From Marinitoga lauensis (GTDB lineage Bacteria; Thermotogota; Thermotogae; Petrotogales; Petrotogaceae), in NCBI RefSeq assembly GCF_004135675.1, contig NZ_QHLX01000005.1, positions 124,001-188,000 on the forward strand: DNA of 64,000 nucleotides, written 5' to 3'. Below, one piece after another: positions 51,505 to 60,322 of this stretch. Each line of letters starts with the position of its first letter. The first letter of the stretch is position 1. The notes beneath the pieces were generated by a model. That model had not been told where the DNA came from. It did no database searches and saw only the letters and a list, made by a program, of their open reading frames with translations. The position numbers were made by a program, and so were the translations under genes.

Positions 51505-51534
51505 AAAAGTGGAAGTATTAACTTCCACTTTTTA
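51505..51534 (-). terminator. Terminator of the scpA-scpB-rluB unit
   Basis: Stem AAGTGGAAGT / ACTTCCACTT around a four-base centre, with A run and T run on both sides; the rluB stop is within it. Confidence 0.85.
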
Positions 51535-52266
51535 AATAACTCTTAAATTTTTGAACTTCTTTTGAATCGATTTTTTTAATATCTCCTGGATTTCTTACTT
51601 CATCTATAGTCCAGGGACCAAATTTTATCCTCTTTAATTTTATAACATTAAATCCTAATGCCTTAAACATGAGTCTGACCTGTCTTTTTTTACCTTCATG
51701 AATACTTAGAGTAACTTCAGAATATTTTCCTTTTTTTGAACTTTTTCTATAGAAGCAGGTTGTGTTTTATATCCTCCTTCGATTATAATTCCTTCTTCTA
51801 ATTGTTTTAGATCATTTTCTTTAATATGTCTATTAATTAAAACTTTATAGGTTTTATAAATTTTTCTTTTTGGGTGAAGTAATAAATTTGCCAATTCACC
51901 ATCATTGGTGAGCAACATTAAACCAGAAGTATTATAATCCAATCTACCAACATGAAAAACTTTTTCTTTAATTTTTCCCTTTATTAAATCAGTTATTGTT
52001 TTTCTTCCTCTATCATCTTTTAGAGCAGATAAATAACCAATAGGTTTATGTATTAAATAATAAACATAATTTTCTGTTTCTTTGATTTTGTCCTTTACAT
52101 GTATCTTTTTGCCATAAATTTCAATGATATCTTCTTCCACAACTTTAAACCATGGTTCTCTGATAATTTCACCATTTACTTTAACTTTTCCTGAAATAAT
52201 TAAATTTCCTATTTCTCTTCTTGAACCTTCACCTATTTTTTGAAGAAACGTTTGAAGCTTTATCAA
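51518..52266 (-). CDS. rluB: Pseudouridine synthase RluB/RsuA family, frame broken once
   Basis: A 249-residue enzyme: N-terminal S4 domain (IKLQTFLQKIGEGSRREIGN, SGKVKVNGEIIREPWF), then VYYLIHKPIGYLSALKDDRG and the catalytic motif VGRLDYNTSGLMLLTNDGEL with the key Asp. It converts specific rRNA uridines to pseudouridine. The start is TTG at 52266, six bases after GAGGTG; the GTG at 52275 overlaps the ribosome site. The frame breaks near 51740 (run of seven A needs eight), continuing KKGKYSEVTLSIHEGKKRQV to a stop at 51518. Confidence 0.9.
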
Positions 52267-52759
52267 TTTTAGCACCTCTTAATTCATTTATTGTTTTTTC
52301 TGGTAGTAACTCAAAGAACATTTCTGATAAATCATATAAATAACGATTTTTAGTATTTTCCTTTTTCTTTTTTATAACTAATCCCATTTCTATTAATTTC
52401 TTTATTTGATGATAGGAAGATTTTCCTCGAGATTTTTCTATTTCTGTTGTAGATGAAGGGCCGTTTAACAACAAAATTGCCAGTATTTCAAATTGTGATT
52501 CTGTAAGTGAAAAACTTCTTGGCTTTGGGTTTAAAATAGATTTAATTTCATTTTTTATAGTAAATCTATATTTCCCTTCAAAATTTTCCAGTTCTATTCC
52601 ATGGACTTCAGAATTATAATGTTCCCATATATCAATTAAAACAGAATTAACCTTTTCTTCTGTTTCATTAAGTTTTTCCGCTATTTCTTTAGAACTAAAA
52701 CCAGTTGTTTTTGAAAATAACATTGCTTCAATAATAGGCATGAGATGCTTATTCTGCAC
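52229..52759 (-). CDS. scpB: Segregation and condensation protein B
   Basis: A 176-residue winged-helix protein (IIEAMLFSKTTGFSSKEIAE at the N-terminus, SLTESQFEILAILLLNGPSS in the second winged helix). It joins ScpA and SMC in the chromosome condensation complex. Gene order scpA-scpB-rluB is the common bacterial arrangement. The coding end overlaps the rluB start by 38 bases, and its start overlaps scpA by 11 bases. Confidence 0.88.
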   Translation of the reverse strand: MQNKHLMPIIEAMLFSKTTGFSSKEIAEKLNETEEKVNSVLIDIWEHYNSEVHGIELENFEGKYRFTIKNEIKSILNPKPRSFSLTESQFEILAILLLNGPSSTTEIEKSRGKSSYHQIKKLIEMGLVIKKKKENTKNRYLYDLSEMFFELLPEKTINELRGAKIDKASNVSSKNR

Positions 52760-53426
52760 TTATTGACACCTCTTCCCTGTTTTTTATAAATTCATAATTA
52801 TCATTTACATAATGTAGTCCATTTCTTACCAGAACTAAAGATGCAAGAAAATAAACGATAAATTTAAGTCTTTCCTGGTTTGAAAAAATGTATAACTCTT
52901 TTAAAGTGAATCTTTCTTTTTCTTTTAATTCTTCTACAGCATCTTCCACAGTAAAGTTTTCTCTTAATATTTCTAATTTTTGCTGTATCTGAAGATAATC
53001 ATTCATATATAATTCTAGTTGATTGTGAATCTTTTTCTTGTCAAATCTTGCAGCTTTGACTTTTATTGCTTTTTTTGCATTATTTTTTCCAAAATCTTTT
53101 TGGATTCTTTCCATTGTTTTTTTGATTTTTTCATAGTCTTCAATTATATTATATAGCGTGTTTCTTTGTCTTGTAAAATCTTTATCTTCTTCAGAACGTG
53201 GTAATAACTCTTTTGATTTCAATAAAGTAAGATATGAGGCAATCCTCAAAAATTCACCAATATCATCCAGATTGTCATAATTTTTTTCTATATAATCAAT
53301 AAAAATATCAGCTATTTTTGAAACGGATAATAATCTTACTGGAATTTTTCTTTCTTTTATTAAATCAACCAAAACTTCAAAAGGACCAGAAAATATATCT
53401 AATTCAATAGTTAATTCTGAAAACAT
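52749..53426 (-). CDS. scpA: Segregation and condensation protein A
   Basis: A 225-residue kleisin. N-terminus: LDIFSGPFEVLVDLIKERKI, then VSKIADIFIDYIEKNYDN and FLRIASYLTLLKSKELLPRS, all characteristic. C-terminal winged-helix region with YIFSNQERLKFIVYFLASLVL. It bridges SMC head domains with ScpB. It lies six bases after trpS, so trpS, scpA, scpB and rluB form one minus-strand operon. Confidence 0.9.
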   Translation of the reverse strand: MFSELTIELDIFSGPFEVLVDLIKERKIPVRLLSVSKIADIFIDYIEKNYDNLDDIGEFLRIASYLTLLKSKELLPRSEEDKDFTRQRNTLYNIIEDYEKIKKTMERIQKDFGKNNAKKAIKVKAARFDKKKIHNQLELYMNDYLQIQQKLEILRENFTVEDAVEELKEKERFTLKELYIFSNQERLKFIVYFLASLVLVRNGLHYVNDNYEFIKNREEVSISAE

Positions 53427-53432
53427 AAATTT

Positions 53433-54408
53433 TCACCACCTAAGATTCATAGCCTCCCTAACTTCTTCTAAGGTTTTTTTAGCAACTTCAGAGGCTTTTC
53501 TATTTCCTTCGTGTATAACGTTTAAAACATCATTATCTGAAATTTTTTCATATTTTTCCCATATTGGTTTTAATCTTTCTTCCATGTTTTTTAATAAAAC
53601 TTTTTTACATTGAACACAACCAATATCAGCTGTTTTACATCCTTTTACAACCCAATCTAATTCATCTTGATTATGCGTAAATGCTTTATGATAATCCATA
53701 CCGGACATTTTTCTGGATTTCCTGGGTCTGTTCTTCTCATTCTTGCAGGGTCGGTCATCATAGGCATTACTTTTTTCTTTAAACTTTCTGATGTTTCATC
53801 TATCATTATAATATTCCCATAGCTCTTTGACATTTTCCTTCCATCTGTTCCGGAAGTTTTGGGATTCTTGTTATAATTGGATTGGGCTCTGGAAATACTT
53901 CTTTATACAAATTATTGAATCGTCTTGCAATTTCTCTACTTAATTCTATATGATATAATTGGTCTTCACCAACAGGTACACCAGTGGCTTTATATATAAG
54001 TATGTCTGCAGTTTGTAAAACAGGATAAGTTAAGAAACCAGCAGTTGATAAATCCCTATTTGCAAGATTTTCTTTTAATTCTTTGTATGTAGGTATCCTT
54101 TCTAATCTGCTTACGGAAACCAACATGTTGAATAGCAAGTATAGCTCAGCATGTTCTTTAATAGCTGATTGTACAAAAATAACAGATTTTTCAGGATCTA
54201 TCCCTGCAGCTAAATAACCTCTCACTATATCAAGCGTAGATTGATATATAATATGACTTTCTTCTTTATGAGTAGTTAAAGCGTGCCAATCGGCAACAAA
54301 GAAAAATGTTTCATTGCCATCATCTTGAAGTTTTTTCCAATCTTCTAAAACTAAAACATGTCCTAAATGTAATTTTCCGGTTGCACGCATTCCGCTTAAT
54401 ATCCTCAT
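53433..54408 (-). CDS. trpS: Tryptophanyl-tRNA synthetase, frame broken twice
   Basis: A 325-residue class I synthetase. ATG at 54408 follows GGAGGAGATTGC. HIGH motif in GKLHLGHVLVLEDW, FFFVADWHALTTH, YPVLQTADILIYKATGVPVGEDQ as separate landmarks, and KMSKS. Breaks: near 53860 (GG for GGG, restoring PKLPGTDGRKMSKSYGN) and near 53697 (GG for GGG, restoring CPVWDYHKAF). Like serS it is essential, which argues for sequencing error. The C-terminal CKTADIGCVQCKK segment is normal for bacterial TrpRS. Divergent from the membrane protein gene at 54504, with a palindrome between. Confidence 0.93.
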
Positions 54409-54444
54409 GCAATCTCCTCCTTTTTCCATATACTCCTTTAATTT

Positions 54445-54461
54445 TACCACATTTTGTGGTA
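54445..54461. promoter_or_regulatory. Perfect 17-base palindrome between divergent trpS and a membrane protein gene
   Basis: TACCACA TTT TGTGGTA: seven-base arms. It lies about 40 bases from each start codon and overlaps a plus-strand -10-like TATTAT (54460-54465). Likely an operator; the cognate factor is unknown. Confidence 0.45.
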
Positions 54462-54503
54462 TTATATAAAAAGAAAATATAAAAATTTAAGGAGGTAAAT
54501 TTA

Positions 54504-55108
54504 ATGTCAGAAAAACCACAAAAGAAAAGTTCAACCAATTTTATCATAATTGCGTTAATATTTATAGCAGGTATTAGTATTATAAACATCTTTATGGCGA
54601 AAAACGCACGTGTGAATTTTGATATAATTGGTAATGATAATTATTATTACATTAAAGATAATGGGAATATAGTCATGCTTTCAGAGGTTGTTGTTCAAGC
54701 TAGGGATGAAAAATCATATAATACTTTATTATCTAGTTATAAAAAGCCAGATACAGAAAAAAGGAAAGTGTATGAGGATTTTATTGCAAATCTAACTAAA
54801 AAAACTGGTAGAAAATTTGAATTAATAAGTGTTCAATCTACAGTAACAGTAAGTGATGGGTATAAAATAAATGTAATGGAAAAATCAGAAATAAAAGGAT
54901 TTATTCAGAAAATTGGAGACAATCAATATGAGTTTTCACTAAATGACCAAAAAATAAATTTGGAAAATGCTACATTATATATTTATAAACCAGAAAATTG
55001 GGAATTTATTAAAGTTATACCAAATCCTACAGAAATTACAAAAAATATTTGTTATGGAAAAATACTGGTGAAATCCAGTTTCCAGATGTAATATTAGAAA
55101 GGAAATAA
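54504..55108 (+). CDS. Uncharacterised membrane-anchored protein, frame broken once
   Basis: A 201-residue protein: short cytoplasmic N-terminus (MSEKPQKKSS), one membrane helix (NFIIIALIFIAGISIINIFM), and an extracytoplasmic domain. I do not recognise the family. ATG at 54504 follows AAGGAGGTAAATTTA. The frame breaks near 55052, where one extra T gives ITKNILLWKNTGEIQFPDV and a stop at 55108, three bases before the next ATG. Without the repair the protein would end at 55091. It is the first of two small membrane-protein genes. Confidence 0.55.
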
Positions 55109-55110
55109 AA

Positions 55111-55746
55111 ATGGTAATATTCATTATTTTCATATGGTTGATACTTTTATCTATTGTATCCTTAATTAATTTATCTTTATTAATATCCCTTTGGAGAAAA
55201 TTCAATAATTTTACTATATCGATTGATTCTTCAATAGAAGATCAATCTAACACATTATTAGCAAGATTTCAAAAAATAACCTCCTCAAGATTAAGAGCTC
55301 TGGATAATAAAATAGAAATTCTTGATCAATTAATAAAGGATGCGGACGAAGCGTATATGAAATCATTTTCAATGTTGACAGATTTAGAAAAAAGAATGAT
55401 GAATTAAAAAGAATAAAAACATTTGAAAGGGCCAAACAAAATAGAGCACATTTTGAAAGTGTAGATTCAGAAAAGGTTGAAATTCCAATAAATAATAAAA
55501 AAGAAGAAAAACCGATATTAATGAATATTATAATTTACAAAAACATTAAAAGATACTATGTTGCATCAAAATAATGAGGATAATAAGGCTACAAAATCTC
55601 CTGAGCAAATATTGAAAGAAAAAATTATTGAATATTATAATAAAGGTATGAGTATAAATGAAATAGCTAAAATGCTTGATAAAGGTTCAGGGGAAGTTAA
55701 ATTAATAATTGATTTATATCATAAAAATCCCATTAAGTGGAATTAA
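55111..55746 (+). CDS. Membrane-anchored coiled-coil protein with C-terminal HTH-like domain (DUF6115/SwrB-like), frame broken three times
   Basis: After repair about 212 residues. N-terminal membrane helix (IFIIFIWLILLSIVSLINLS), a coiled coil (residues about 30-130), a charged linker, and a C-terminal module ILKEKIIEYYNKGMSINEIA / KMLDKGSGEVKLIIDLYH. The last part resembles the helix-turn-helix-like end of SwrB/DUF6115 proteins (weak match, from memory). Losses of A occur near 55397, 55513 and 55543. The 3' end is suspicious: about 15 bases before its stop the DNA becomes the tail of an alcohol dehydrogenase in another frame, so the true C-terminus may be missing. Confidence 0.5.
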
Positions 55747-56104
55747 AGCTGAGTTGCCACATGGATTAGGTTTAGCTATGCTTCTTCCAGCAGTTGTAAA
55801 AGCTATATATCCTGCACAAGCAGAAATTCTCGCGGAAATTTATAGTCCAATCGTACCAGATTTGAAAGGTGTTCCCGGAGAAGCAGAATATATATCAAAA
55901 AGCATCGAAAAGTGGTTATTCAATGTAGGAGTTACACAAAAACTTACTGATGAAGGATTTAAAGAAAGCGATATTGATAAGTTAGTTGAATTAGCATTTA
56001 ATACTCCATCATTAGATTTATTATTAAGTTTAGCACCTGTAAAAGCAACTAAAGAAATAGTTAGACAAATTTATATGGATTCGATGTATCCTTTAAATAA
56101 ATAA
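55730..56104 (+). pseudogene. C-terminal fragment of an iron-containing alcohol dehydrogenase
   Basis: About 124 codons (reading PLSGIKAELPHGLGLAMLLP at the start, ending RQIYMDSMYPLNK) match the C-terminal helical domain of Fe-ADH proteins, including the iron-ligand His in LPHGLGLA. The N-terminal NAD-binding domain and the other iron ligands, about 260 residues, are absent. No promoter or ribosome site precedes it; it starts inside the end of the upstream gene in another frame. It is either a deletion remnant or a faulty assembly join. It is not a copy of the complete Fe-ADH at 56268-57430, whose tail differs. Confidence 0.7.
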
Positions 56105-56160
56105 GCAAATATTATATATATATAAACAAAAGGTTTTACTGATACAAATTTAAACATAAT

Positions 56161-56195
56161 AAAAATGGTTGAATGATTTTCATTCAACCATTTTT
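56161..56195. terminator. Bidirectional terminator between the ADH fragment and the Fe-ADH gene
   Basis: Perfect 15-base stem AAAAATGGTTGAATG / CATTCAACCATTTTT with a five-base loop. The surrounding 56105-56267 is otherwise non-coding. Confidence 0.9.
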
Positions 56196-56267
56196 TATAT
56201 TTTGAATTTTTCTATATTGAATAACGTATAATTTAGCTTCAATAAAAATATTCCTAACAAAATTATA

Positions 56268-57430
56268 TTATAATGCAATTTTATAAATTTCTCTAATATC
56301 TTTTTCTTCTAATTTTTTTAATGTTCCCATCGGTGCCATTTGAACAGCATTTTTAACTAATTTCTCAATATACTCTTCTTTTGCACCTATTTCGGTTAAA
56401 CTTATAGGTTGTCCGATTTTTTTATACCATTCCTTTAAAGCTTCAATTCCCAACCTTGCATCAGTTCCAGGATTTCCTGTATCTATATTGAAGACTTCTT
56501 TTGCAAATCTATCAAATTTTTCTATATAGTCATTATAGACATATTCCATCCAGGCTGGGAATATAATAGCTAATCCAGCCCATGTGCAATATCAAATAAT
56601 GCAGAAACAGAATGTTCTAATGTATGACTTGACCAATCTCCTCCTGATGATCCTGCATTTAGTAAACCATTTAATGCTAATGTAGCACTCCATGCAAGAT
56701 TTGCTCTTGCGTGATAATCTTCTGGTTTTTTCAATAAAATTTCTGTGCTTTTTATAACAGTTCTGATAATTCCTTCTGCAATTTGATCTTGTATTTCAGT
56801 GTCAGTTGTTCCATCAAAATAGTATTCCATAACATGGCTAATTGCATCAACGGCACCATTTACTGTTTGTTGTGGAGGTAAGGAGAATTGAACTGTAGGA
56901 TCTATTATGGAAACTTTAGGATAAATATGTTTTGAATGAGTTGCCCATTTTTGCTTTGTTTCTTCCTTTGTTATAACTGAATTTCCATTCATTTCAGAGC
57001 CTGTAGCAGATAATGTTAAAACAGTAAATAATGGTAAAGCCTTTTTTATAACATACTTTCCAGAATATGCATCCCAAATATCTCCATCATAATAAAATCC
57101 TCCAGCTATAGCTTTTGCTGAATCTATTACGCTACCTCCACCAACAGCAAGAATTCCATCAACATTATTTTCCCGTGCAACTTTAATACCTTCGTGTACT
57201 TTTGATAATATTGGGTTTGGTTTAACTCCTGATACTTCAATAAAATCAATATTGTTTTCTTTTAGAGAATTTGTAACTTGTTCATATACACCATTCTTTT
57301 TTATTGAACCTCCACCATAATGCAATAAAACTTTTTTAAGACCTGATTTTTTAATTTCTTCACCTATTTTACTTACAGTATTTTCACCAAAAATTATTTT
57401 TGTTGGATTGTGAAATACAAATTTTTTCAT
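56268..57430 (-). CDS. Iron-containing alcohol dehydrogenase (butanol dehydrogenase type), frame broken once
   Basis: A 387-residue group III alcohol dehydrogenase. N-terminal FVFHNPTKIIFGENTVSKIG, nucleotide-binding GILAVGGGSVIDSAKAIAGG, LTLSATGSEMNGNSVIT, and the metal-binding residues in DAISHVMEYYF, LEHSVSALFDI and AHGAGLA. It resembles NAD(P)H-dependent BdhA/YqhD enzymes that reduce aldehydes to alcohols in fermentation. The frame breaks near 56577 (GGG for GGGG, AHGAGLAIIFPAWME). ATG at 57430 follows GGGGTGTTAAA. Monocistronic. Confidence 0.88.
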
Positions 57431-57595
57431 TTTAACACCCCAATATGCATATATTTATTATTATTGATCAACAGATATTACCAAAAATATTTATGAAGTA
57501 AGGTTTTTTGAACATAATATATTATATCATAAAAACATTTATAATTAGCAAAGCTTATAATATTTTTTATTTGAATTTCAGAGTTTTATATTTAT

Positions 57596-57624
57596 TTGAC
57601 ACTGTAAAAATAGTGTGATAAAAT
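57596..57624 (+). promoter_or_regulatory. Promoter of the LysO genes with internal dyad
   Basis: Perfect -35 TTGACA (57596-57601), 17-base spacer, TAAAAT (57619-57624). The spacer region contains ACACT GTAAAAAT AGTGT, an inverted repeat that overlaps the -35, as expected for a repressor site (inference). The rest of 57431-57676 holds no gene. Confidence 0.65.
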
Positions 57625-57676
57625 TCTTTTGATGCTTCCGATAGTACTAAATTTTTTTATTTTGTAAGGTGAGAGA

Positions 57677-57951
57677 ATGTTATATTTAATTTTGTTTTCA
57701 TTTATAATTGGTTTTCTTTTTGGGGTAAAAATGAAGCTAAAATTTTTAAAAAAGCTTAATATGGTCACTATAATTACTGTTTTGCTTTTATTTTTCATGG
57801 ATTTGAGCTTGGATCAGATGAAAATCTTATAAATCAACTTTCTGAAATAGGATATTTATCTTTTATAATAGCACTTTTTTCAATTATTGGAAGCGCGTTA
57901 TTACCAACGATATATGAAAAATTATTTTTAAATAGGAGCGAGAAAAAATGA
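57677..57951 (+). CDS. LysO-type exporter, N-terminal subunit, frame broken once
   Basis: A 91-residue membrane protein (MLYLILFSFIIGFLFGVKMK, then MVTIITVLLLFFMGFELGSD) matching the N-terminal third of LysO/DUF340 lysine exporters. The frame breaks near 57802 (GG for GGG). Its stop overlaps the next start (ATGA at 57948-57951), so the split into two proteins is genuine and translationally coupled; in many bacteria LysO is a single chain of about 300 residues. ATG at 57677 follows AAGGTGAGAGA. Confidence 0.7.
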
Positions 57952-58518
57952 TATTACTAATTTCTTCGGTTATCCTGGGATTTTAAGCGGTTATTTTTTT
58001 CATAATATTAATCTTCCAGATAATTTAATTACAATATTGCTTATGATTCTTGTTTTTTCAGTTGGCGTAGATATTGGTTCTGAAGAAAGAGTACTTTCAA
58101 AGTTAAAAAGTAGTTTAAAAATAATTTTTGTACAATTTATTTTAGTAATAATAGGAAGCCTTTTCTTTGGTGGATTAGTTTCCTTTTTTACACAATTGAA
58201 TTTTAAAGAAGCAATGGAGCTGCTGCAGGATGGGATGGTATTCACTTTCTGGGTAATGATAAGTTCAATGTATTCACCATTTCTTGGTGCAGTAGCGTTT
58301 TTGTCAAATGTATTTAGAGAAGTTTTGGGGATATTATTAATTCCTATATATGCTAAAATTTCACAACATGGTGCAATTGGAATAGCAGGAGCTCCCTCTA
58401 TGGATACTCTGTTAGGGTGGTTTCTAAAAGTGTAGATAAAGATAAAATACTTATTAGTTTTGGGCAGGGTGTATTACTTTCAATGATAATACCGTTATTA
58501 ATAACTATCATATTTTAA
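57948..58518 (+). CDS. LysO-type exporter, main subunit, frame broken twice
   Basis: A 190-residue polytopic membrane protein matching the C-terminal two thirds of LysO/DUF340: LLMILVFSVGVDIGSEERVL, FWVMISSMYSPFLGAVAFLS, GIAGAPSMDTLLGVVSKSV. Family role: export of lysine or related cations. Breaks: near 57985 (TTTT for TTTTT, ILGFLSGYFFH) and near 58419 (GGG for GGGG, TLLGVVSKS). It is convergent with the alpha/beta hydrolase gene, with 15 bases between the stops and no obvious terminator. Confidence 0.78.
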
Positions 58519-58533
58519 TGAACTATTTGGTCT

Positions 58534-59314
58534 CTATAATAAAAATCCTTTGACAATATTACAATATATATTTATTTTTTCTAAAAAAACTGCATGACCT
58601 GCATGTTTTATAACAATTAGTTCAGAATTTTCTATTTTAGCAGATATATATTCCATGTCTTGAATAGGTGTAATAATATCTTCATCTGCAACAATTAATA
58701 AAGTTTCTTTTTTATTTTTGATAATTCATTAGTAACGTCAAAAGTTAAATTTGAAGATGATAATCTAATAAAAGCGTCAAACCAGTCTTTTGTAAGTAAT
58801 TTTTTGAATAATTTTTTTCTATTTTGAAGCCAGTCGAAATTATTGTTATAGAAATCTTTAGAATATATAAATGGTAAAGCCAAATCAAAGAATTTTTCTC
58901 CATCATATAGTCTGGCAGCCACATTCCAGCTTTTCCCTATAGATACTAAAAATTTATCCACTTTGTAAGTAGTATTAGATAATATTAATTTATTTATTTT
59001 TTCAGGATATTTAATAGCAAAAATTTCAGCAACTTGTCCTCCATAAGAAAGTCCTAATAAATTTACTTTGTCTAAATTTAAATAATTTAAAAATTTGTAT
59101 AAGTCATCTGCATGAATGTCGATATTATAATTTTTTTTCATTTTTATTGATCTTCCCTGATCCCTCATGTCATAAACTATAACTTTAAAGTACTTTTTTA
59201 ATATATTAATATGTTCTTTCCAGCTTGCAGTATTCATCATAATTCCATTCATTAAAACTAAAGGATAACCTTCACCATGAATTTCATAATATATTCCCAA
59301 ATCCTTAAAAACAT
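58534..59314 (-). CDS. Alpha/beta hydrolase, frame broken twice
   Basis: A 260-residue alpha/beta-fold hydrolase with a full triad: nucleophile Ser in LLGLSYGGQVAEIFA, Asp in LLIVADEDIITPI and His in HAGHAVFLE. VYDMRDQGRSIK matches the strand-4 region of the esterase/peroxidase-like subfamily. Substrate unknown. Breaks: near 58719 (A run, restoring IKKETLLIVADED) and just after the start. ATG at 59314, well spaced after GAGGAGTGATTCAT, is out of frame unless the following TTTTT is read as TTTTTT, giving MFFKDLGIYYEIHGEG. Divergent from fabG. Confidence 0.8.
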
Positions 59315-59342
59315 ATGAATCACTCCTCAATTAATTTCTTTA

Positions 59343-59348
59343 ATTATA
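59343..59348 (-). promoter_or_regulatory. -10 element of the alpha/beta hydrolase gene
   Basis: On the minus strand TGTGTTATAATTAA contains TATAAT with an upstream TG, the same 12-base core as the glgB promoter, 29 bases before the start. Confidence 0.5.
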
Positions 59349-59396
59349 ACACAAAATCAAAAATAATAAAAAAATACAGTTGCAAAAAAACAAATA

Positions 59397-59428
59397 ATTA
59401 TATTTAATTACTTATAATTAAATATAAT
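59397..59428. repeat. Perfect 14-base inverted repeat in the divergent hydrolase/fabG region
   Basis: ATTATATTTAATTA CTTA TAATTAAATATAAT. It is AT-only in its arms and not followed by a T run. It could be a regulator site or a cruciform-prone element. Confidence 0.5.
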
Positions 59429-59480
59429 CATCTATGTTTCGATGTAACTATATTTTTATATAAATGTAAAAAGAGTTAAA

Positions 59481-59524
59481 ATGAGAAATGATTCATAAAT
59501 TATGAGAAATGATTCATATATAAT
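59481..59524 (+). promoter_or_regulatory. fabG promoter with two direct 17-base repeats
   Basis: ATGAGAAATGATTCATA occurs at 59481-59497 and again at 59502-59518, a 21-base period (two helical turns). Each copy contains the near-palindrome ATGATTCAT. The second copy runs into TATAAT (59519-59524), the likely -10. The arrangement is what is expected for a cooperatively bound regulator at the -35 region. Confidence 0.55.
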
Positions 59525-59543
59525 AGTTAGGAGGAAAAGAATA

Positions 59544-60281
59544 ATGAGAATGGAAGGAAAAGTATGTATAGTAACAGGAGGAGCAAGAGGATTAGGAAGA
59601 GCAATGGTAGAAAAATTTGCAAAAGAAGGAGCCAAAAAAGTATATGCATGTGATTTAAATGAAGAAGCATTAAAAGAATTAGAAGAAAAATATGAAAATG
59701 TAAAAGGATATAAGCTAAGTGTAACAGATAGAAAAGCAATAGCAGAATTTAAAAATAAAGTAATGGAAGAAGAAGGAAAAGTAGATGTATTAGTAAACAA
59801 TGCAGGGATAACAAGAGATGCATTAATACAAAAAATGACAGAAGAAGATTGGGATATGGTAATAGACGTAAATTTAAAAGGAGTATTTAACATGACACAA
59901 CAATTTGGACCAGAAATGATGAAAGCAGGAAAAGGCTCAATAATAAACATATCATCAGTAGTGGGAGTATATGGAAATATAGGACAAACAAATTATGCAG
60001 CAACAAAAGGTGGAGTAATAGCAATGACAAAAACATGGGCAAAAGAATTTGCAAGAAAAGGAGCTCAGGTAAGAGTAAACGCAATAGCTCCAGGATTTAT
60101 AAAAACACCAATGACAGAAAACTTACCAGAAAAAGTAATAGAATTAGTAAAAAGCAAAACAGTATTACAAAGAATGGGAGAACCAGAAGAAATAGCAAAC
60201 ACAGCATTATTCTTAGCAAGTGACGAAAGTAGTTTTATAACAGGGCAGGTAATAGGAGTAGATGGAGGATTAGTATTATAA
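59544..60281 (+). CDS. fabG: 3-oxoacyl-[ACP]/acetoacetyl-CoA reductase (FabG/PhaB-like SDR)
   Basis: A 245-residue short-chain dehydrogenase: cofactor motif TGGARGLGRAM, NNAG (LVNNAGITRDALI), catalytic Ser-Tyr-Lys in SSVVGVYGNIGQTNYAATKG, and the C-terminal VIGVDGGLVL. It reduces 3-oxoacyl thioesters with NAD(P)H. Whether the natural thioester is ACP or CoA cannot be told from sequence; its pairing with a thiolase 41 bases downstream resembles phaA/phaB-type or butyrate-type modules and favours CoA (inference). ATG at 59544 follows TAGGAGG. Codon use is almost exclusively A-ending, unlike neighbours. Confidence 0.88.
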   Translation: MRMEGKVCIVTGGARGLGRAMVEKFAKEGAKKVYACDLNEEALKELEEKYENVKGYKLSVTDRKAIAEFKNKVMEEEGKVDVLVNNAGITRDALIQKMTEEDWDMVIDVNLKGVFNMTQQFGPEMMKAGKGSIINISSVVGVYGNIGQTNYAATKGGVIAMTKTWAKEFARKGAQVRVNAIAPGFIKTPMTENLPEKVIELVKSKTVLQRMGEPEEIANTALFLASDESSFITGQVIGVDGGLVL

Positions 60282-60322
60282 AAATTAAAATAAAAAAAGA
60301 AGAAACAAAAGGGGAAAAGAAA

